From positions 27,957-91,956 of the forward strand of contig JAFQCK010000134.1 in the NCBI GenBank assembly GCA_017416465.1: 64,000 nucleotides of DNA. Direction: 5' to 3'. This stretch comes from Lachnospiraceae bacterium. GTDB lineage: Bacteria > Bacillota > Clostridia > Lachnospirales > Lachnospiraceae. The notes under the pieces are model-generated. The model was not told the DNA's origin. It worked only from the letters and a program-made list of their open reading frames with translations, and made no database searches. Made by a program: the position numbers and the translations under genes. Of the stretch, positions 45,089-53,866 are shown piece after piece (the stretch's first letter is position 1; each line of letters begins with the position of its first letter).

Positions 45089-47372
45089 CTTTATTACCTC
45101 TCTTAAATATTTTTTCTCGCCAGCCAGGCTGGCGGTTATTTGATGGAATCTCATCAAAATTTGGTACTCTTAAATCATATACATATTCACCTATCTGATG
45201 TTCTTCCAATAAATCTCTTTTTATATGATTTTCTACACTCTGATAACCTGTTGGTACAAAAAATAGGACATCAAACCCTATCAGATTTAAGAAAACCATC
45301 AGTATTGAATCCTCAATTGATATTATGTTTTCAGTCGTATTAATATAAATAATCTTAGGATTCTTCTTTGTAAAATCAAATTTTTGTATTCTTCTTAACC
45401 ATTCTTTATTAATATTAAGTACAGTAGCTATTACTGTATATTCCATACCATTTTCAAATATTCCGGCTATCATCCTGTCTTCTATCATAATCTCTAATTT
45501 ATCAAGCATATGCTCCTGCATTTCTTCTCTGATAAATCCATACTGATAACCTTTAGATTCTTTAATTCTGTTTCTCTGTAATTTTCCATTCTTAAAAAAA
45601 TCATTCACATATAATTTCACAGGATTTGGCGAATTATGTTCTATAAATGGTACATCTTTTATAAGTATTGTATCTTCTGTTAATAACGATTTTATTCCTG
45701 ACCAATATTTAGATAAATCATTATTCTTAACACCTGAAACCTTTGAAAAAATAACAGGCATATTCACCCTATCATCAATGGTACTGAAATTAGGTCTGTA
45801 TCTTAATTCTTTATCCCAAATTATTGCAAGCTCTTCATACATAGTACGGAGTTTTACAGCTATAGCTTTATTATACTGCTTATTTCGATACATACCCGTA
45901 TCCTGATAAAGATTCTGAACCAAATCTCTTTCTGCGTGATATGCGGCTGTCCCAATATTCAAATTAGAACCTGAATCTCTTGGAAACTTATTAAGTTCCA
46001 TAGAATCTTCATATGTTACCTCATAAAGCACTTTGTCTTTTAAACAACAACTACTGTTAAGGTTAGGTACAATTATCAACACATCCACCGGAAGTCTTGC
46101 AATGAATCTTATAAATAACTCTTCATTTGCATTCTTGCAACCACCAAGATAAATCAAACAACTTATCTCAGGTAATTTCCAACCGGAAAATAAATCCTGA
46201 TAATATCTTTTTAACCAGCAAATAATGTATATTGCCTTACTTGTTAACTTATTAAGATTCATATCAGCCAATTTTGATTCTTCCAATATTATATCAACAA
46301 AAGCCTTTGTTATTATCTTTCTTAATTCCTGATTTGCTATAGTTTTAAAATTATCCGACAAATCCATTATCATCTGAGATGTCTGTCCATAATTCTTTCT
46401 GTTTATCTTAGCAATCTCATCCGGTGATGGTGCAACTATACCTTCTTTATCTATTATTGCTAATCTTCTTTTGTTACTCTTTAACTCAAGTTGAAATTTA
46501 TATAAATCATTAGCAAACAGTAACTTATCAGGAACTCCATGAATCCTGTATAAACAATTATAATACAGTTTAGTATCATTTCCTCTGTTTATAAAATTAT
46601 TTTTTATATCATTTTGCCATTTTCCTGTTATCCATGCATTTGTACAGTTTATAACCGATGGTTTTTCACCATATAATCTTTCATTATTAGCTCTTTCTAC
46701 TATTTCATTTCTAACAGCTTTTAAATTAAAATCCTGCGGAAATGCTGTCATATTTTGAACAATAAGATTATCTGAAAGTTTTGACTGAGCATCTAATTTT
46801 TTATAAGGTTCATCACCTTTATACTGGATTAAAACAACATCACACCCTGCATTTGATAAGATTGAAATAAGCATAAGTTCATATTTGCTAATTTCTCCCT
46901 CATACAAAATCTTCGGTACAACATTTTCACCTAAACGGTTAACAATTCTTTCGAATTTATAATAAAGCCAACACATAAACTTAATGTATGCATTCTTAAG
47001 CATATTGTCAGTCTTGCCTTCATTTCTCATATTACTGAGAGAATCAAAAATAGAGCTTCCTACTGTGTTTCTCTGATAATCATTCATTCTCGGAAGCCAT
47101 TTCTTTAAGCTTGTCATAATAAACTCTGAACTCATTTCAAATGAACTTCCCATTATCTCATCATAAAACCTAAGATTATTATCATCAGGATTAGGAATCT
47201 TTCCTTCTATAATTACGCCCGACTTTCTGGCTTCATCATAATATTTAATAATAAATTCTTTTATATACTGATTAAAACCATTAATTCTGTAAAAATAAAC
47301 TCCTTTTTCTCTTCTTAAGTTCAATTCTACAAAATAATCGTCAAAACTTAGAATCTTTTTATGTTCAAACAT
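45078..47372 (-). CDS. yceG: YceG family protein (Ter biosynthetic module component)
   Basis: A 764-residue cytoplasmic protein matching the bacillar YceG family, a 'putative component of a biosynthetic module' linked to TerD and TelA. Two similar halves are visible: each has a 'WLYYKFE'- or 'WLKRYYQDLF'-like helix followed by a Rossmann-like 'VVLIQYKGDEP' or 'VLIIVPNLNSSC' strand. It shares its N-terminal pattern with the protease fusion at 48108. No catalytic motif is recognised. It is the first gene of the yceG-telA-terD run. Distinct from the E. coli lytic transglycosylase also called YceG/MltG. Confidence 0.88.
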   Translation of the reverse strand: MFEHKKILSFDDYFVELNLRREKGVYFYRINGFNQYIKEFIIKYYDEARKSGVIIEGKIPNPDDNNLRFYDEIMGSSFEMSSEFIMTSLKKWLPRMNDYQRNTVGSSIFDSLSNMRNEGKTDNMLKNAYIKFMCWLYYKFERIVNRLGENVVPKILYEGEISKYELMLISILSNAGCDVVLIQYKGDEPYKKLDAQSKLSDNLIVQNMTAFPQDFNLKAVRNEIVERANNERLYGEKPSVINCTNAWITGKWQNDIKNNFINRGNDTKLYYNCLYRIHGVPDKLLFANDLYKFQLELKSNKRRLAIIDKEGIVAPSPDEIAKINRKNYGQTSQMIMDLSDNFKTIANQELRKIITKAFVDIILEESKLADMNLNKLTSKAIYIICWLKRYYQDLFSGWKLPEISCLIYLGGCKNANEELFIRFIARLPVDVLIIVPNLNSSCCLKDKVLYEVTYEDSMELNKFPRDSGSNLNIGTAAYHAERDLVQNLYQDTGMYRNKQYNKAIAVKLRTMYEELAIIWDKELRYRPNFSTIDDRVNMPVIFSKVSGVKNNDLSKYWSGIKSLLTEDTILIKDVPFIEHNSPNPVKLYVNDFFKNGKLQRNRIKESKGYQYGFIREEMQEHMLDKLEIMIEDRMIAGIFENGMEYTVIATVLNINKEWLRRIQKFDFTKKNPKIIYINTTENIISIEDSILMVFLNLIGFDVLFFVPTGYQSVENHIKRDLLEEHQIGEYVYDLRVPNFDEIPSNNRQPGWREKIFKRGNKDGY

Positions 47373-47407
47373 CGATTTAAAACCTCAATACTACACAAAC
47401 AGTTATA

Positions 47408-47998
47408 TTATTTTTTTAACTTATTTCCTTTATTCATTATAAATCCAAGTACTGCCCCAACAAATCCACCAACTATATGAGTGAAGTTTGCAACATTATC
47501 ATTAACAAATATTCCTTCATAAATCTGCTGTCCAATATAAATGCATACAACTAATATAAAGGTCATTGGAATCGAGCCTTCTTTCATCGAAGTAAATGAT
47601 GATAAGAGGATTAATGCAAACACTACTCCACTTGCTCCCAACAACTGATATCTTGGAAAGAACATAAAATGTACTAACCCTGTAACAATTGCAGTTGCAA
47701 ATATTATCATAATCATATTCTTAGAGCCATATTTCTCTTCCAATAATGGACCTACAACCAAAATAAGCATTATATTTCCCATCAGATGCGACCAGCTTCC
47801 ATGACCAAATACGTGACCAATAAATCTTATATATGTAAACGGGTCAGCTAATGAAGAGGAATATACACTAAATATCAAATCATTTGTCTTATCAAACGTA
47901 ACAATCTTTAAAATCATTGCTACAAAACAAATAATTGTGAAAGCTAGTATTACAGGTGAATTAAAAGACACCTTGATTTTTTTAGTTTTATTACTCAA
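47408..47998 (-). CDS. Rhomboid-family intramembrane serine protease
   Basis: A 196-residue six-helix membrane protease. The catalytic dyad is Ser123 in 'GASG' and His174 in 'HIVGG'; 'HLMGN' (His71, Asn75) forms the oxyanion site. It is short, with no extra cytosolic domain. It sits 35 bases before yceG and 109 bases after the protease-fusion gene, inside the Ter island, which suggests regulated membrane proteolysis within this system (inference). Confidence 0.92.
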   Translation of the reverse strand: MSNKTKKIKVSFNSPVILAFTIICFVAMILKIVTFDKTNDLIFSVYSSSLADPFTYIRFIGHVFGHGSWSHLMGNIMLILVVGPLLEEKYGSKNMIMIIFATAIVTGLVHFMFFPRYQLLGASGVVFALILLSSFTSMKEGSIPMTFILVVCIYIGQQIYEGIFVNDNVANFTHIVGGFVGAVLGFIMNKGNKLKK

Positions 47999-48107
47999 TT
48001 CAAATCTCCATTCTTATTAACTAAAATTATTATACTACAAATATAAAATCTGCCATTTCACAAGCTCAAAAATAATATAATAATTTTATCACATTTTAAA
48101 GTAATCA

Positions 48108-49568
48108 TCAATAATTAATAAAACCTCTAATAAAATTATTAATACACTCGTATCCCATTGCGAGATTAATATTTTGTCCGCTATCAATTCCCGCTGTACT
48201 TATTCCAATTACTTCTCCAAACATATTAAGCACTGCTCCACCGGAGCTTCCATTCGAAATTGGTGCAGTAAACTGAATCATATCAACCTCATTAAACACG
48301 CGAAAACCCGATATAATTCCATCTGAAACAGAATTAAACAAACCTAACGGACTTCCTATAGCCACAACCTTTTGTCCTCTAACCAATTTATTTTTTCCGT
48401 CATATACCTTAAGCGGATTTAACTGTCTGTTTATTCTTATTAACGCTAAATCAAGCATCGGATTATATTTTATCACCTCATTGGTTTCATAAATATTTTC
48501 ATCTTCTTCAATTCTGACCGAATAAAAATATCCTCCACTTGCAACATGATTATTGGTAAGAATATATCCATTTTTTGCAATCATTATTCCCGAACCGGTT
48601 CCAATAACTTCACCTTTTTTATTATGAATTGCAATCATAACAACAGATGATGCTAAATTCGCCAATTCTTCAAAACTCATTTCTTCTCTCGCTCTTGATA
48701 TACTTAAACTTTCTATCCGTGAACTTGTTGTCTGTATGTTATTTGAATTATTAATCTGTGTATTATCTCTATCCGGTCTTCTAAATGCACTCATACTGAT
48801 TTTAACCGGAGCAGAATTATTACTACTCACGCTAGTTTGAATTTTTACATTCTTATCGACACTCTGATTTACATTTCTATTAAATGGTTTAATATCAATT
48901 TCCTCGAAATTCCCAAAATTTCTCTCTTTTGATAAGTTTAACATTCTTAAATTATCAGGTATATCTATACTATTTTGTATCAATAAAACATTTATGCCAA
49001 TTCTGGTTAAAAAATAATAAAACAGATATTCATGTTTTTTATTAACATTGGTTGCAACTATTTTTATATTTCTTTTTATTTCCCAGTTTATATTAGCTTT
49101 TTCAAATACTAAATCTGTCCAAAATAATAATTTAATTACAAAATTTTTCTCGATGGATTCATTCATCACTCCATCTGTCTTTTTAAGTTCACACAATACA
49201 TTTTTGCATGCATCAGAAATAACCTTTCTTAGTAAAATATTCTCTATTGATGCCTTAATAGATATCTCTTTACAATTCCCTTGTTTCCAATTCTGAAAAC
49301 TTCGCGAATAATAATCTATTTTCTCTGTGTTGTTTAACAAATCAAGTGAATTAATTCTGTCATAACAAATCAATCCCTGACTCATATAAGAGAGCATCTG
49401 TTTATCCATATACTCTATATCATCTTTTAGCTCTGCATATATCCCTTTAAACCTTAAGAAATATACATCTTTAATATTTCCTGAACATCCGGAGTTTATC
49501 ATACAAAAAGACTTTATTGATGATACATCTAATGTATTATATCTAACTTGAATATTTTCTTCGTTCAT
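48108..49568 (-). CDS. YceG-like domain fused to a trypsin-like (HtrA type) protease
   Basis: A 486-residue protein. Residues about 1-220 resemble the first part of YceG: a helix around 'VIKLLFWTDLVFEKANI' then 'EYLFYYFLTRIGINVLLIQ', matching the YceG order 'FMCWLYYKFERIVN' ... 'AGCDVVLIQYKGDEP'. A disordered Ser/Asn-rich linker (about 230-305) leads to a trypsin-like domain with His341 ('TNNHVAS'), Asp373 ('MLDLALI') and Ser442 ('GSSGG'). There is no PDZ domain, signal peptide or membrane helix, so it should act in the cytoplasm. The protease is certain; the YceG relation is by eye. Confidence 0.82.
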   Translation of the reverse strand: MNEENIQVRYNTLDVSSIKSFCMINSGCSGNIKDVYFLRFKGIYAELKDDIEYMDKQMLSYMSQGLICYDRINSLDLLNNTEKIDYYSRSFQNWKQGNCKEISIKASIENILLRKVISDACKNVLCELKKTDGVMNESIEKNFVIKLLFWTDLVFEKANINWEIKRNIKIVATNVNKKHEYLFYYFLTRIGINVLLIQNSIDIPDNLRMLNLSKERNFGNFEEIDIKPFNRNVNQSVDKNVKIQTSVSSNNSAPVKISMSAFRRPDRDNTQINNSNNIQTTSSRIESLSISRAREEMSFEELANLASSVVMIAIHNKKGEVIGTGSGIMIAKNGYILTNNHVASGGYFYSVRIEEDENIYETNEVIKYNPMLDLALIRINRQLNPLKVYDGKNKLVRGQKVVAIGSPLGLFNSVSDGIISGFRVFNEVDMIQFTAPISNGSSGGAVLNMFGEVIGISTAGIDSGQNINLAMGYECINNFIRGFINY

Positions 49569-49749
49569 TACAATCCTCTTTCACAATCATGTTCCTATTT
49601 TCACTTTCTTTAGTTTAGCACAATGAAGTAAATAATTCTACTTTTTTAGTTCTATATATGATATATTAAATATATAATTCAAAGCAAGCTTGATAAGTAA
49701 TTTTTAAGCTGCTTGACACTGTACAGTTATATTAAAAGAAAGGAACAGT

Positions 49750-49776
49750 ATGCAACGCATCAGGTGTAAATTATGA
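49750..49776 (+). CDS. Eight-codon leader ORF before the AIM24 gene
   Basis: ATG at 49750 with AAAGGA nine bases upstream opens an eight-residue frame (MQRIRCKL) whose TGA overlaps the next gene's ATG as ATGA at 49773-49776. This is a typical layout for translational coupling. Expression is unproven. Confidence 0.4.
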   Translation: MQRIRCKL

Positions 49777-50615
49777 AAAAAGCTATTGGTACACGAGAAA
49801 ATCTCAAAGTAATTGAAGAGTTCCAAAACGGCGGACTTAGAGTTGAAGTCTTAGAATACGAAAAACTTCTCGGTCTAAGCAATGCTCATATGGCTCAAAC
49901 TGTATACTATATGGAAAAACAAAATATCAAGGTTCGTCAAATTGCGCTTTATCTTAACAACGAAAAAGTAACTATTGAAAAAGGAGCTATGAGCTATTTC
50001 CAGGGAAATATCAATATGATAAGCGGAGTTACTGCCGGCAATGCCCTTGGACGACTTGTTCGTGGTGCCGTAACCGGTGAACAAATGTCTCAACCCGAAT
50101 ATGTTGGGACAGGAACTTTAGTTTTAGAACCATCGTTTAAGCATTTCCTTGTACTTGAATTAGCTCCGGGCGAATCCATCATTATTGATGATGGTATGTT
50201 TTATGTTGCTCAAGGTAGTGTTCAGGTTAAAACAGTTGCTCAAAAAAATCTCTCGTCAGCACTCATGGGCGGAGAATCAATTTTCCAACAACAACTTATT
50301 GGTCCTGGCATTATCGTTCTGGAATCTGTTGTTCCAATGTGTGAAATTGAACAAATCGATTTAGTAAATGATACACTAAAAGTCGATGGCAACTTCGCAA
50401 TCTTACGTTCAAGCTCTCTTGACTTTACAGTTGAAAGAAGTGCCAAAACACTTGTTGGCTCTGCTGTAAGTGGCGAGGGACTTGTAAATGTTTATAGAGG
50501 TACCGGCCAAATTTGGCTTGCACCATCCATTAAGATATATGACACCTTGGCAACAGGACTGTATTTCGGTGGTTCAACAGCTATGATGAACATGAATACA
50601 AGTAATTCCAGGTAA
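49773..50615 (+). CDS. AIM24 family protein
   Basis: A 280-residue all-beta protein of the AIM24/TRAP-like fold, with characteristic Gly-rich strands ('GTGTLVLEPSFKHFLVLEL', 'GPGIIVLESVVP', 'YRGTGQIWLAPS'). No catalytic residues are known. AIM24 proteins recur with TerD and TelA genes. It is on the plus strand, divergent from the protease-fusion gene, and ends in a strong terminator. Its ribosome site, AGGTG, lies inside the small upstream frame. Confidence 0.88.
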   Translation: MKKAIGTRENLKVIEEFQNGGLRVEVLEYEKLLGLSNAHMAQTVYYMEKQNIKVRQIALYLNNEKVTIEKGAMSYFQGNINMISGVTAGNALGRLVRGAVTGEQMSQPEYVGTGTLVLEPSFKHFLVLELAPGESIIIDDGMFYVAQGSVQVKTVAQKNLSSALMGGESIFQQQLIGPGIIVLESVVPMCEIEQIDLVNDTLKVDGNFAILRSSSLDFTVERSAKTLVGSAVSGEGLVNVYRGTGQIWLAPSIKIYDTLATGLYFGGSTAMMNMNTSNSR

Positions 50616-50660
50616 TATTGTTTTAGAAACCTTCAACTGTTAAATTACATAGTTAAATAA

Positions 50661-50689
50661 AAATTGCCGGATTTGCCGGCAATTTTTTT
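50661..50689. terminator. Strong bidirectional terminator
   Basis: AAATTGCCGG (50661-50670) pairs perfectly with CCGGCAATTT (50676-50685) around a five-base loop, followed by T residues on both strands. It separates the convergent AIM24 and SHOCT-protein genes. Confidence 0.92.
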
Positions 50690-50708
50690 AATAACAAAAT
50701 CCCTATAA

Positions 50709-51272
50709 CTATCCAAGAATTTTTTTAACTTTTTCGTTATACTCTTCTTTTGTAATAATGTCCATTTCATATTGCATTTGGACTTTTCTTAACAATTCAA
50801 AATTATCCAACTTCTTTTGTGCAACGCTAAGTTTTTCATCATATTCTTCCTGCGAAATAATATCAATTTCCATTGCTCTATCAAGCTTTCTCTTTTCAGA
50901 ATCATATTCATCCTGTGCCTTCTTAAATGCCTTATCTATATTATTCTGCTTGATTTTTAATTCTTTTTCTTCGATTTGAAGTTTTAATTCTGCTAACTTA
51001 TCAAGTTCCGGACGCATCTTTTCAAGAATATCATCCACTTCAAAAGTAACTCCTTCACGACAGTTCTCTACGAAATCTACATATCTTTTTCCAATTTCCG
51101 CATAACTTGATTCGAGTTTCTTTGAAATAACATTTTTCTGAACGTTAAGACTTGCAAGTTCACTCTGTTCCTTTGATACATTAGTAATTGCATTTCCTAC
51201 ATTCTTTGCAATATTCTCTACGTTATCGCCAACATTTCTTGCCACCTTGTTTACTTTGTCAAAAATCTCCAT
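50709..51272 (-). CDS. Coiled-coil protein with two SHOCT-like repeats
   Basis: A 187-residue soluble protein: an amphipathic N-terminus ('FDKVNKVARNVGDNVENIAK'), a central coiled coil and two C-terminal SHOCT-like units, 'LDRAMEIDIISQEEYDEKL' and 'VQMQYEMDIITKEEYNEKV'. SHOCT motifs are short oligomerisation or targeting segments. The N-terminus resembles membrane-binding amphipathic helices of stress proteins (inference). GGAGG lies upstream of the ATG, and an extended -10 promoter precedes it. Confidence 0.75.
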   Translation of the reverse strand: MEIFDKVNKVARNVGDNVENIAKNVGNAITNVSKEQSELASLNVQKNVISKKLESSYAEIGKRYVDFVENCREGVTFEVDDILEKMRPELDKLAELKLQIEEKELKIKQNNIDKAFKKAQDEYDSEKRKLDRAMEIDIISQEEYDEKLSVAQKKLDNFELLRKVQMQYEMDIITKEEYNEKVKKILG

Positions 51273-51312
51273 ATCAGAAAACCTCCTTAAAATTTTAAAA
51301 TTTGTTACATTG

Positions 51313-51321
51313 ATTATAACA
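51313..51321 (-). promoter_or_regulatory. Candidate extended -10 promoter of the SHOCT gene
   Basis: On the minus strand TGTTATAAT (51321-51313) is a perfect extended -10. The -35 match is poor. The predicted start is about 34 bases before the start codon. Confidence 0.5.
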
Positions 51322-51468
51322 CTTTCAAATTATTTTTCACTACTTATTCCCGAACTTTTCCTTATCGTCAAAAATTCAATACATTAATAATTCATAACAT
51401 ATTTTCCTTAACATATTAATTCATATTTAACGTTTTATTTTACGCACGCAAAATCACTTATTTTCTTC

Positions 51469-52521
51469 CTATGCATCAGAAAACTTCTTTATTATTCCAC
51501 ACGTTTTATAATGTTTTAGTGGATAATACTCTATTTTTACATTTTTTTCTTTAGCAAGTCTTATTATATGAGCAATAGATGAATCGCCTATATATTTTTT
51601 ATCAATCAATACTTTCCATGGAACTCTTCTAAGGAGCACTCTTGTAGTCTCGCCTATTCCCGGCTTGATGAGATTAATATCATCAATTTCAAATTGTTTT
51701 CCAATTTCTCTTACCTCTTCAATTCCATGTCCTTCTATCTTCTTTTCGTCATCTTTAATTATAATATCTTTAAACTTCTTTTCTATTTCATCAATAAATT
51801 CATACGATAAATCTGAATCTTTTAATTCTTCATAATAAACAGCTCCATGAAAATCATTTTCTCCAATTATATCATCTCTTAAAAATGTTCTACTAATAAG
51901 CCCTGAAACTGTGCTGTTTAAACATGAGCTTGGAATCAAAATATCTTCATGTGTACCACATAATTCTGTTACATTTGCCGGATCAGCTATCACCGCAATA
52001 TCAGAAGATACTCCTTCATATGCTTTTAAATCCTTCTTTAACTCATTTAATATTGCACCTTTTCCTATCCAACCGTCAACAAATAATAAATCTTTTGCTT
52101 CGTGTCTGCTCAACATATATTTCATTGCATTACCATCAATTCCTCTTCCTCTTATTATCGAAATTGAATAATGCACAGGCGATATATTATACTTTTCTTT
52201 TATATACCGTTTCACTAAAATTCCAATGGGAATTCCGGCTCTTGCAAGCGAAACCAGTACCACATTTTTCCCTTTTGTTGAAATTATCTTATCTCCAAGT
52301 TTCACCACTGCCTCTGCAACAGGTTTTGAATAGCATTTTAAAGCTTCTTTATAAACCTGCATATATTTTTCACTTGGAACATATTCTATTGGTAACATTT
52401 CACTATAATGTTTTCCTGCCTGAATCAACTTTTCCCTTTCAATTGTAGGCTGTGGCTCAACCTGCCCTGTTATATCCTTTAACAATAAAATTACATCATC
52501 TTCACTGTATGAGCTTCTCAT
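51469..52521 (-). CDS. StiP-type PRTase-like/PELOTA protein (Ter module)
   Basis: A 350-residue protein matching the StiP family (named 'cysteine protease StiP' but predicted to be a phosphoribosyltransferase-related enzyme). The N-terminal two-thirds has 'LVSLARAGIPIGILVKRY', 'SISIIRGRGID' and 'LLFVDGWIGKGAI', the last in the PRPP-loop position. The C-terminal 90 residues fit the PELOTA RNA-binding-like domain ('TRVLLRRVPWKVLI', 'HIIRLAKEKNVKIEYYPL'). It lies 69 bases after the PRTase-TRSP gene. The pair is diagnostic of the proposed Ter nucleoside-like biosynthesis module. The product is unknown. Confidence 0.87.
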   Translation of the reverse strand: MRSSYSEDDVILLLKDITGQVEPQPTIEREKLIQAGKHYSEMLPIEYVPSEKYMQVYKEALKCYSKPVAEAVVKLGDKIISTKGKNVVLVSLARAGIPIGILVKRYIKEKYNISPVHYSISIIRGRGIDGNAMKYMLSRHEAKDLLFVDGWIGKGAILNELKKDLKAYEGVSSDIAVIADPANVTELCGTHEDILIPSSCLNSTVSGLISRTFLRDDIIGENDFHGAVYYEELKDSDLSYEFIDEIEKKFKDIIIKDDEKKIEGHGIEEVREIGKQFEIDDINLIKPGIGETTRVLLRRVPWKVLIDKKYIGDSSIAHIIRLAKEKNVKIEYYPLKHYKTCGIIKKFSDA

Positions 52522-52590
52522 ATTTACCTCCTATAATACTTACAATAATGTAATGATGAAATTCAATGCCTATATTTACAGTATTTTAGC

Positions 52591-53706
52591 TTAATTACAA
52601 ATCCATCTTACTACATATATTTTTTCATTACCAATACTTGATAATGCATTCACTAAAGAATTTATTCCATAATCTTTGTCTGCATTTTTAACCGCATCTG
52701 TAATAATTAACACTTTATCATATTTTTCAAGATCATATATAAAAGTTTTTCTTTCTGAATCATATAAGCTTATTAATTCATATCTTTTATGTACAGGATA
52801 ATCCTTATGCATATCTGTAGCAATTGGACTTCTTGTAGTAGAATGACTATATACATTTAATCCATTTTCTTCTAAACGGTATCCTGTATACAATGCCTGA
52901 TACATAGCTTCTTCTGTTCCTATTACAAGAATCTTCTCATTCAGATTAAACTTTATTTTTTCGTTTATTTTTATATACAGATTTTCACAAGCCTCATTAT
53001 ATATCTTTGATGAAACTTTTCTTCTTGGATTTTCTCCACCATTTATTTGTAACTCTGTATATTTCTCTTTTGCATCATTTATATCCGGTTCTATATAGCT
53101 ACCATCCGATTTGTATTTTTCAACTATACCATCATATTTATTATGATTTGTCTTTACCAGATAGTGTACATTTATTTTTTTATTTTCATATATTTCCAAT
53201 GAAGCCTTGTCCATTCCATTTAATATAGATGCAACTGAATATTTAATTTTATCTTCATAATTTCTATCTATAATATTGATTATATCTAATATTGTATTTC
53301 CAGTAGTAACTTCGTCTTCCACAAAAATTATTCTGTCCATATTACCAATTACTGAATCAATATCATCTTTAACTAATTTCTGTTCTGTAGCATGGCTATG
53401 AGCTTCTGTAAAAAACAAATATTCCACATTATCTATTACTTCCCTTGTTGTCTGTATATAATCAAGCTTCAAATTATATGCAATTCTTGCACCAATTGCA
53501 GTTGCCGTTTCTGCAAATCCTACCACAAGAATCTTTTCACCCATATATTCTTTTTTTAAAATCTCTCCCAAAGCATCAAACATTTCAAATGCTTTTTGGG
53601 GACTTGTCTTAATATGTTTGCCTTGCAAGCAATTCATAACCAGATATTTTCTTTTGTTATTATTTTCTCTTTTTGCAATTTTTACAAGAATATTTTCACT
53701 ATACAT
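52591..53706 (-). CDS. Phosphoribosyltransferase with TRSP domain (Ter module)
   Basis: A 371-residue two-domain enzyme. The N-terminal PRTase has 'ILVVGFAETATAIG' and the PRPP-binding loop 'IIFVEDEVTTGNT'. The C-terminal domain repeats the fold with 'ILVIGTEEAMYQALYTG' and carries the name-giving Thr-Arg-Ser-Pro in 'HSTTRSP'. PRTase-TRSP proteins occur with StiP-type proteins in Ter biosynthetic operons, where they are predicted to make a nucleoside-like metabolite. The ATP-grasp and aldolase-like partners of larger versions are not in this window. GGGAG precedes the ATG. Confidence 0.88.
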   Translation of the reverse strand: MYSENILVKIAKRENNNKRKYLVMNCLQGKHIKTSPQKAFEMFDALGEILKKEYMGEKILVVGFAETATAIGARIAYNLKLDYIQTTREVIDNVEYLFFTEAHSHATEQKLVKDDIDSVIGNMDRIIFVEDEVTTGNTILDIINIIDRNYEDKIKYSVASILNGMDKASLEIYENKKINVHYLVKTNHNKYDGIVEKYKSDGSYIEPDINDAKEKYTELQINGGENPRRKVSSKIYNEACENLYIKINEKIKFNLNEKILVIGTEEAMYQALYTGYRLEENGLNVYSHSTTRSPIATDMHKDYPVHKRYELISLYDSERKTFIYDLEKYDKVLIITDAVKNADKDYGINSLVNALSSIGNEKIYVVRWICN

Positions 53707-53797
53707 TTTTTCTCCCTTTTAAAATTTTTTTATGAAATTGTGAAACGTTATTCACATTCTCTTTCTGCATGCTCTCACAAATTTCTGTCGCATATAT

Positions 53798-53832
53798 ATT
53801 AAGACGGACAATATAGTATTGACCGTCTTAAT
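53798..53832. terminator. Inverted repeat between PRTase-TRSP and TPR-ATPase genes
   Basis: ATTAAGACGG (53798-53807) pairs with CCGTCTTAAT (53823-53832), and inside, past an A-A mismatch, CAATA pairs with TATTG around a three-base loop. It probably terminates the TPR-ATPase transcript; the following T run is weak. Confidence 0.6.
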
Positions 53833-53866
53833 TTCATATAATTATTATTAATCTTTTGTACTAATT

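Noticed and set aside
45118-45134. GC-rich palindrome (eight-base arms, one-base centre).
   Set aside because: It lies inside the yceG coding sequence, encodes Arg-Gln-Pro-Gly-Trp-Arg, and a one-base loop cannot form a normal hairpin; no regulatory role can be argued.
49690-49720. TTGACA at about 49709 as -35 of the AIM24 promoter.
   Set aside because: No -10-like hexamer lies 16-18 bases downstream; the nearest TATATT is only about 11 bases away.
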